Below are positions 61,142-64,000 of a stretch of 64,000 nucleotides of DNA, in pieces (the first letter of the stretch is position 1; each line of letters begins with the position of its first letter). Both the position numbers and the translations under genes were made by a program. The notes under the pieces were generated by a model. The model did no database searches and was not told the origin of the DNA. It saw only the letters and a list, made by a program, of their open reading frames with translations. The DNA is from Flavobacterium sp. W4I14 (GTDB lineage: Bacteria; Bacteroidota; Bacteroidia; Sphingobacteriales; Sphingobacteriaceae), in contig JAUSZU010000001.1 in the NCBI GenBank assembly GCA_030817875.1, positions 2,976,001-3,040,000 of the forward strand, read 5' to 3'.

Positions 61142-62683
61142 ATGTTTACATCAGACCTCGAAAAACATGAACTTATTGATTTCCTTACGGAAAGTCCAAC
61201 CAAGGAAATCTTTCACCACGAAAATGAAGCAGAATACCTGCATGCAATAGGAAAAGTTACCCAGGCGGTTAAAAAATTCCTTAACAACAATCAACAGCCT
61301 TTTAGTGGTGTATCGCCGTCGAAATTAAGACCGCTGTTTGATTCGATCGAATTTGAAAAAACGCACGACAATTACGATGCTTTGCTTAAAGAAGTTGAAC
61401 AGCTTTATACCAGCCATGCGGTTGCCTTTCACCACCCTGCTTACATTGCCCACTTAAACTGTCCGATTGTGATTCCCGCTGTCGCTGCCGAGGTAATGAT
61501 TTCGGCCATCAACTCATCAATCGATACCTGGGACCAAAGTGCAGGCGGAACATTAATTGAGCAAAAGCTGATCGAATGGACCTGCGACCAGATCGGTTAC
61601 AACAAAAAAGCTGATGGTATTTTTACCAGCGGGGGTACCCAGAGCAATTTAATGGGGCTTTTATTGGCCCGCGATCATTATTCGATTACAGCTTTAAACC
61701 ACAACATTAAAGTAGAGGGATTGCCCCAGGAGGCAGCTCGTTTCAGAATATTTGTTTCTGAGAAAGCGCATTTCAGTATTCAGAAAAATGCTTCTCTTTT
61801 AGGTTTAGGCGAAAAATCGGTAATCAAGATCAAAACCGACCGCAGCTTTAGGATGAATACCGTTTTATTGGAGGACGCTATCAAACGGGAAATTAATCAG
61901 GGCAACATCCCTATTGCCATTGTAGGCACAGCGGGAACTACCGATTTTGGAAATGTTGATCCACTGAAAGAACTTGCTTCTATCAGCAAAAAATATAACA
62001 CCTGGTTCCACATCGATGCCGCTTATGGCTGTGGCTTACTGTTAACCGATAAGTACCGCAGTTTGCTGAATGGGATCGAACTGGCCCATTCGGTTACGGT
62101 TGATTACCATAAATCTTTTTTCCAGCCGGTAAGCAGCAGTGGTTTCCTCGTACGCGATAAAAACTTTTTCAACCTGATTACCCACCACGCCGATTATTTA
62201 AATCCAAAAGATCATGATGAGGATGGTTTACCCAACCAGGTAAACAAATCGATACAAACTACCCGCCGCTTTGATGCTTTAAAACTCTGGTTTACGCTAA
62301 GGATGATGGGCAGGAACAAATTGGGTGGTTATTTTGACACCATTATCGAAACCGCAGCCAAAATTGCCGATCTCTTGCATTCAGACAATGATTTTGAGCT
62401 GATGAACGAATCAGATATCAGCGCATTGGTGTTCCGCTACCGTCCAAAAAACCTGCGCTTAGATGTTTGTGCCATGAACCAGTACATCAAAAAAGCGATG
62501 TTTAATCAAGGGAAGGCTTTAGTTGCCGGCACCAAGATTAATCAGCAATTCTACCTCAAATTTACCCTACTTAACCCGCTTACTACCATCAGCGATATTG
62601 AAAACATTATTAAAATCATTAAAAAACATGGAAACGAATACGTTAGACTCAATCAGGTTTCAGCAGATTTCAGAAGAAACTAA
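61142..62683 (+). CDS. PLP-dependent decarboxylase of siderophore biosynthesis
   Basis: A 513-aa group II decarboxylase, like L-2,4-diaminobutyrate or lysine/ornithine decarboxylases of siderophore clusters. It shows HPAYIAHLNCP, INSSIDTWDQSAGGTLIEQKLIEW, FTSGGTQSNLMGLLLARD, VGTAGTTDFGNVDP, FHIDAAYGCG and the PLP lysine in VDYHKSFFQPVSSSGFLV. It would supply a diamine for condensation with citrate by the IucA/IucC enzyme encoded next, which overlaps it by 56 bp. The actual amino-acid substrate cannot be read from the sequence. Confidence 0.88.
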   Translation: MFTSDLEKHELIDFLTESPTKEIFHHENEAEYLHAIGKVTQAVKKFLNNNQQPFSGVSPSKLRPLFDSIEFEKTHDNYDALLKEVEQLYTSHAVAFHHPAYIAHLNCPIVIPAVAAEVMISAINSSIDTWDQSAGGTLIEQKLIEWTCDQIGYNKKADGIFTSGGTQSNLMGLLLARDHYSITALNHNIKVEGLPQEAARFRIFVSEKAHFSIQKNASLLGLGEKSVIKIKTDRSFRMNTVLLEDAIKREINQGNIPIAIVGTAGTTDFGNVDPLKELASISKKYNTWFHIDAAYGCGLLLTDKYRSLLNGIELAHSVTVDYHKSFFQPVSSSGFLVRDKNFFNLITHHADYLNPKDHDEDGLPNQVNKSIQTTRRFDALKLWFTLRMMGRNKLGGYFDTIIETAAKIADLLHSDNDFELMNESDISALVFRYRPKNLRLDVCAMNQYIKKAMFNQGKALVAGTKINQQFYLKFTLLNPLTTISDIENIIKIIKKHGNEYVRLNQVSADFRRN

Positions 62684-64000
62684 CTTTAATGCACTTCTAA
62701 ACAGTTATTGCAGAGAATTTAACAATTGGAGCCGTTATATAGGCATACCTAAATATGATGAGTCTTTAGCAAACTATTTGATTACCACTACCGATCGCCT
62801 ACATATCCGGTTCGATTTTGCTGCCATTGGTTTCGAAGTATATGCGCCTTTAAAATTTTATGCCGACAGTGGTAGGCACGTATTTAATTTCCCGATAATC
62901 GAACGTGATGTTGCTACAGATGTCATCAGTCCGATCAGTATTTACAGGTTTATGGAACTGGCTATTAAATTCAGTGCAGAAGAATTTCCTAATGTTAACG
63001 CCAACCTGGTAAAACAACGTTTAACCAACAGTATAGAAAATCTTGAAGCATTTTTATCGTTCTTCAAACACAATGGCAGGCCTGCAAATTTTGCTAAAAT
63101 GAATTTTATAGAGGCTGAGCAATCCTTGTTTTTAGGTCATAATGCGCACCCACTTCCTAAAGGGAGATCTGGCTTTAAAAGTAAAGAAGAACTTTTTAAA
63201 TATTCACCAGAAACCCAGGGTCGTTTCCAGCTGGCCTATTTCCTGATCTCTGCTGAAAATATTGTAGAGAAAAACGCGGAAGGTTTTGACATGACTGATC
63301 TTTTCAGAATTGAATTGCTAGAAAGCGATCATGCTGAAATCATTCATTTACTCGATCAACACCCAGATCATAAAGTGGTACCCATGCACCCATGGGAGGC
63401 CGAGTACCTGCTTACCCTCCCTACAGTAAAAGCGATGCAGGAAGAAAAGCTGCTATTCTATCTTGGGCATTTTGGAGAATTCTATACGCCAACATCTTCG
63501 GTAAGAACGGTTTACAATGCATCGAGCGATTGGATGCTTAAATTTTCACTGCACGTAAAAATAACCAACTCGCAAAGGGTTAACCTGGTTAGAGAGCTTC
63601 ACCGTGGCTATGATGTAAGTAAACTTTTAAAAACCGAATACGGCAAAGCGGCCAAAGCCGAGTTCCCTGAAATTGAATTCATTACCGACCCTGCATTTAT
63701 CACCGTAAATTATAAAGGCGAAACCATTGATGGTTTCAACATCAGTATCAGGCATAATCCTTTTAAGGGAGAAGGAGCCGAGAAAAATGTAACGCTTCTG
63801 GCAGCGCTTTGTCAGGATGCTTTGCTGGGACAAAAACCAAGAATTGTAAACATCATTGAAGAAGCAGCGATCAGCAAAAATAAAACAGTTGCTTACACTG
63901 CAGTAAACTGGTTTAAACAATACCTGCACCTTTGTGTTGCACCGATTGTTGGACTTTACAACAATTTTGGGATGGCTTTTGAGTTCCACCAGCAAAATGT
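62628..64000 (+). CDS. IucA/IucC-family siderophore synthetase (cut by window edge)
   Basis: At least 457 residues of an NRPS-independent siderophore synthetase, which links citrate or a dicarboxylate to an amine or hydroxamate using ATP. It starts at ATG 62628 (METNTLDSIRFQQISEE) inside the end of the decarboxylase gene. Visible motifs: LFLGHNAHPLPKGRSGF (the family's GHPxHPxxKxRxG region), VPMHPWEAEYLL, TSSVRTVYNASSDWMLKFSLHVKITNSQR and, at the window edge, the metal/substrate segment GMAFEFHQQN. The stop lies outside the window. Together with the decarboxylase and the TonB receptor it defines an iron-acquisition locus. Confidence 0.92.
   Translation, partial: METNTLDSIRFQQISEETNFNALLNSYCREFNNWSRYIGIPKYDESLANYLITTTDRLHIRFDFAAIGFEVYAPLKFYADSGRHVFNFPIIERDVATDVISPISIYRFMELAIKFSAEEFPNVNANLVKQRLTNSIENLEAFLSFFKHNGRPANFAKMNFIEAEQSLFLGHNAHPLPKGRSGFKSKEELFKYSPETQGRFQLAYFLISAENIVEKNAEGFDMTDLFRIELLESDHAEIIHLLDQHPDHKVVPMHPWEAEYLLTLPTVKAMQEEKLLFYLGHFGEFYTPTSSVRTVYNASSDWMLKFSLHVKITNSQRVNLVRELHRGYDVSKLLKTEYGKAAKAEFPEIEFITDPAFITVNYKGETIDGFNISIRHNPFKGEGAEKNVTLLAALCQDALLGQKPRIVNIIEEAAISKNKTVAYTAVNWFKQYLHLCVAPIVGLYNNFGMAFEFHQQN

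Overview
The window looks like a chromosome segment of a Bacteroidota bacterium of the family Sphingobacteriaceae, most like Pedobacter. The grounds are the AT-rich base composition, TAnnTTTG -7 promoter elements in place of E. coli-type -10 boxes, weak Shine-Dalgarno signals, a HEPN-tailed sulfite reductase, TonB receptors with a carboxypeptidase-regulatory-like N-terminus, and many short interspersed intergenic repeats. No search was run, so the genus is an inference.

Layout. 1-1.2 kb: start of trigger factor and two identical tRNA-Leu(UAG) genes, each with its own promoter and terminator. 1.2-3.4 kb: a small lipoprotein, a BtuF-like metal-chelate binding protein and an AraC-type regulator. 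3.5-9.2 kb: an L-fucose catabolic cluster (SDR dehydrogenase, fuconate dehydratase, sodium/solute symporter, GH29 alpha-L-fucosidase, mutarotase lipoprotein). Two of its genes are broken, the SDR by an in-frame stop and the fucosidase by a one-base frameshift, so the cluster appears to be decaying.

9.3-35.2 kb: a large MacAB/FtsX-type ABC system. Reading leftwards it has one HlyD/MacA adaptor, one ATPase, eight paralogous ~790-aa permeases in tandem (the fifth frameshifted) and a second ATPase. A divergent pair encodes a sigma54 (NtrC-type) response regulator and its NtrY-like kinase. Two sigma54-type promoters were found, one before the adaptor gene and one inside the array before the sixth permease. 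Each has a pair of 16-bp palindromic sites 21 bp apart, about 72 and 93 bp upstream of the -24 element. The matching geometry suggests one regulator fires both halves of the array.

35.2-42.6 kb: reserve-carbohydrate genes (OtsA-OtsB fusion, GH15 hydrolase, glgC, glgA). 43-46 kb: a divergent orphan SUMT paralog, a lipoprotein and a bestrophin. 46.4-54.3 kb: an assimilatory sulfate reduction operon, in transcription order sulfite reductase, SUMT, a Met8-TauE fusion, cysH, cysD, cysN. Its ~160-nt leader encodes a short peptide with three consecutive Cys codons, followed by a terminator hairpin. The Cys codons are complementary to the ten bases just before the sulfite reductase start. This reads as an undescribed cysteine-responsive attenuator. 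An Rrf2 regulator lies upstream, and a 38-bp promoter/operator element (34/38 identical) is shared with the orphan SUMT gene.

55.6-64 kb: a membrane metallophosphoesterase, an IS110-family element with a candidate bridge-RNA end beside a REP-like repeat, and a siderophore locus (TonB receptor divergent from a PLP decarboxylase and an IucA/IucC synthetase that runs off the window) with Fur-like palindromes between. The intergenic space holds several repeat families: REP-like palindromes, a ~300-bp composite element in inverted copies, and word-like degenerate tandem repeats.
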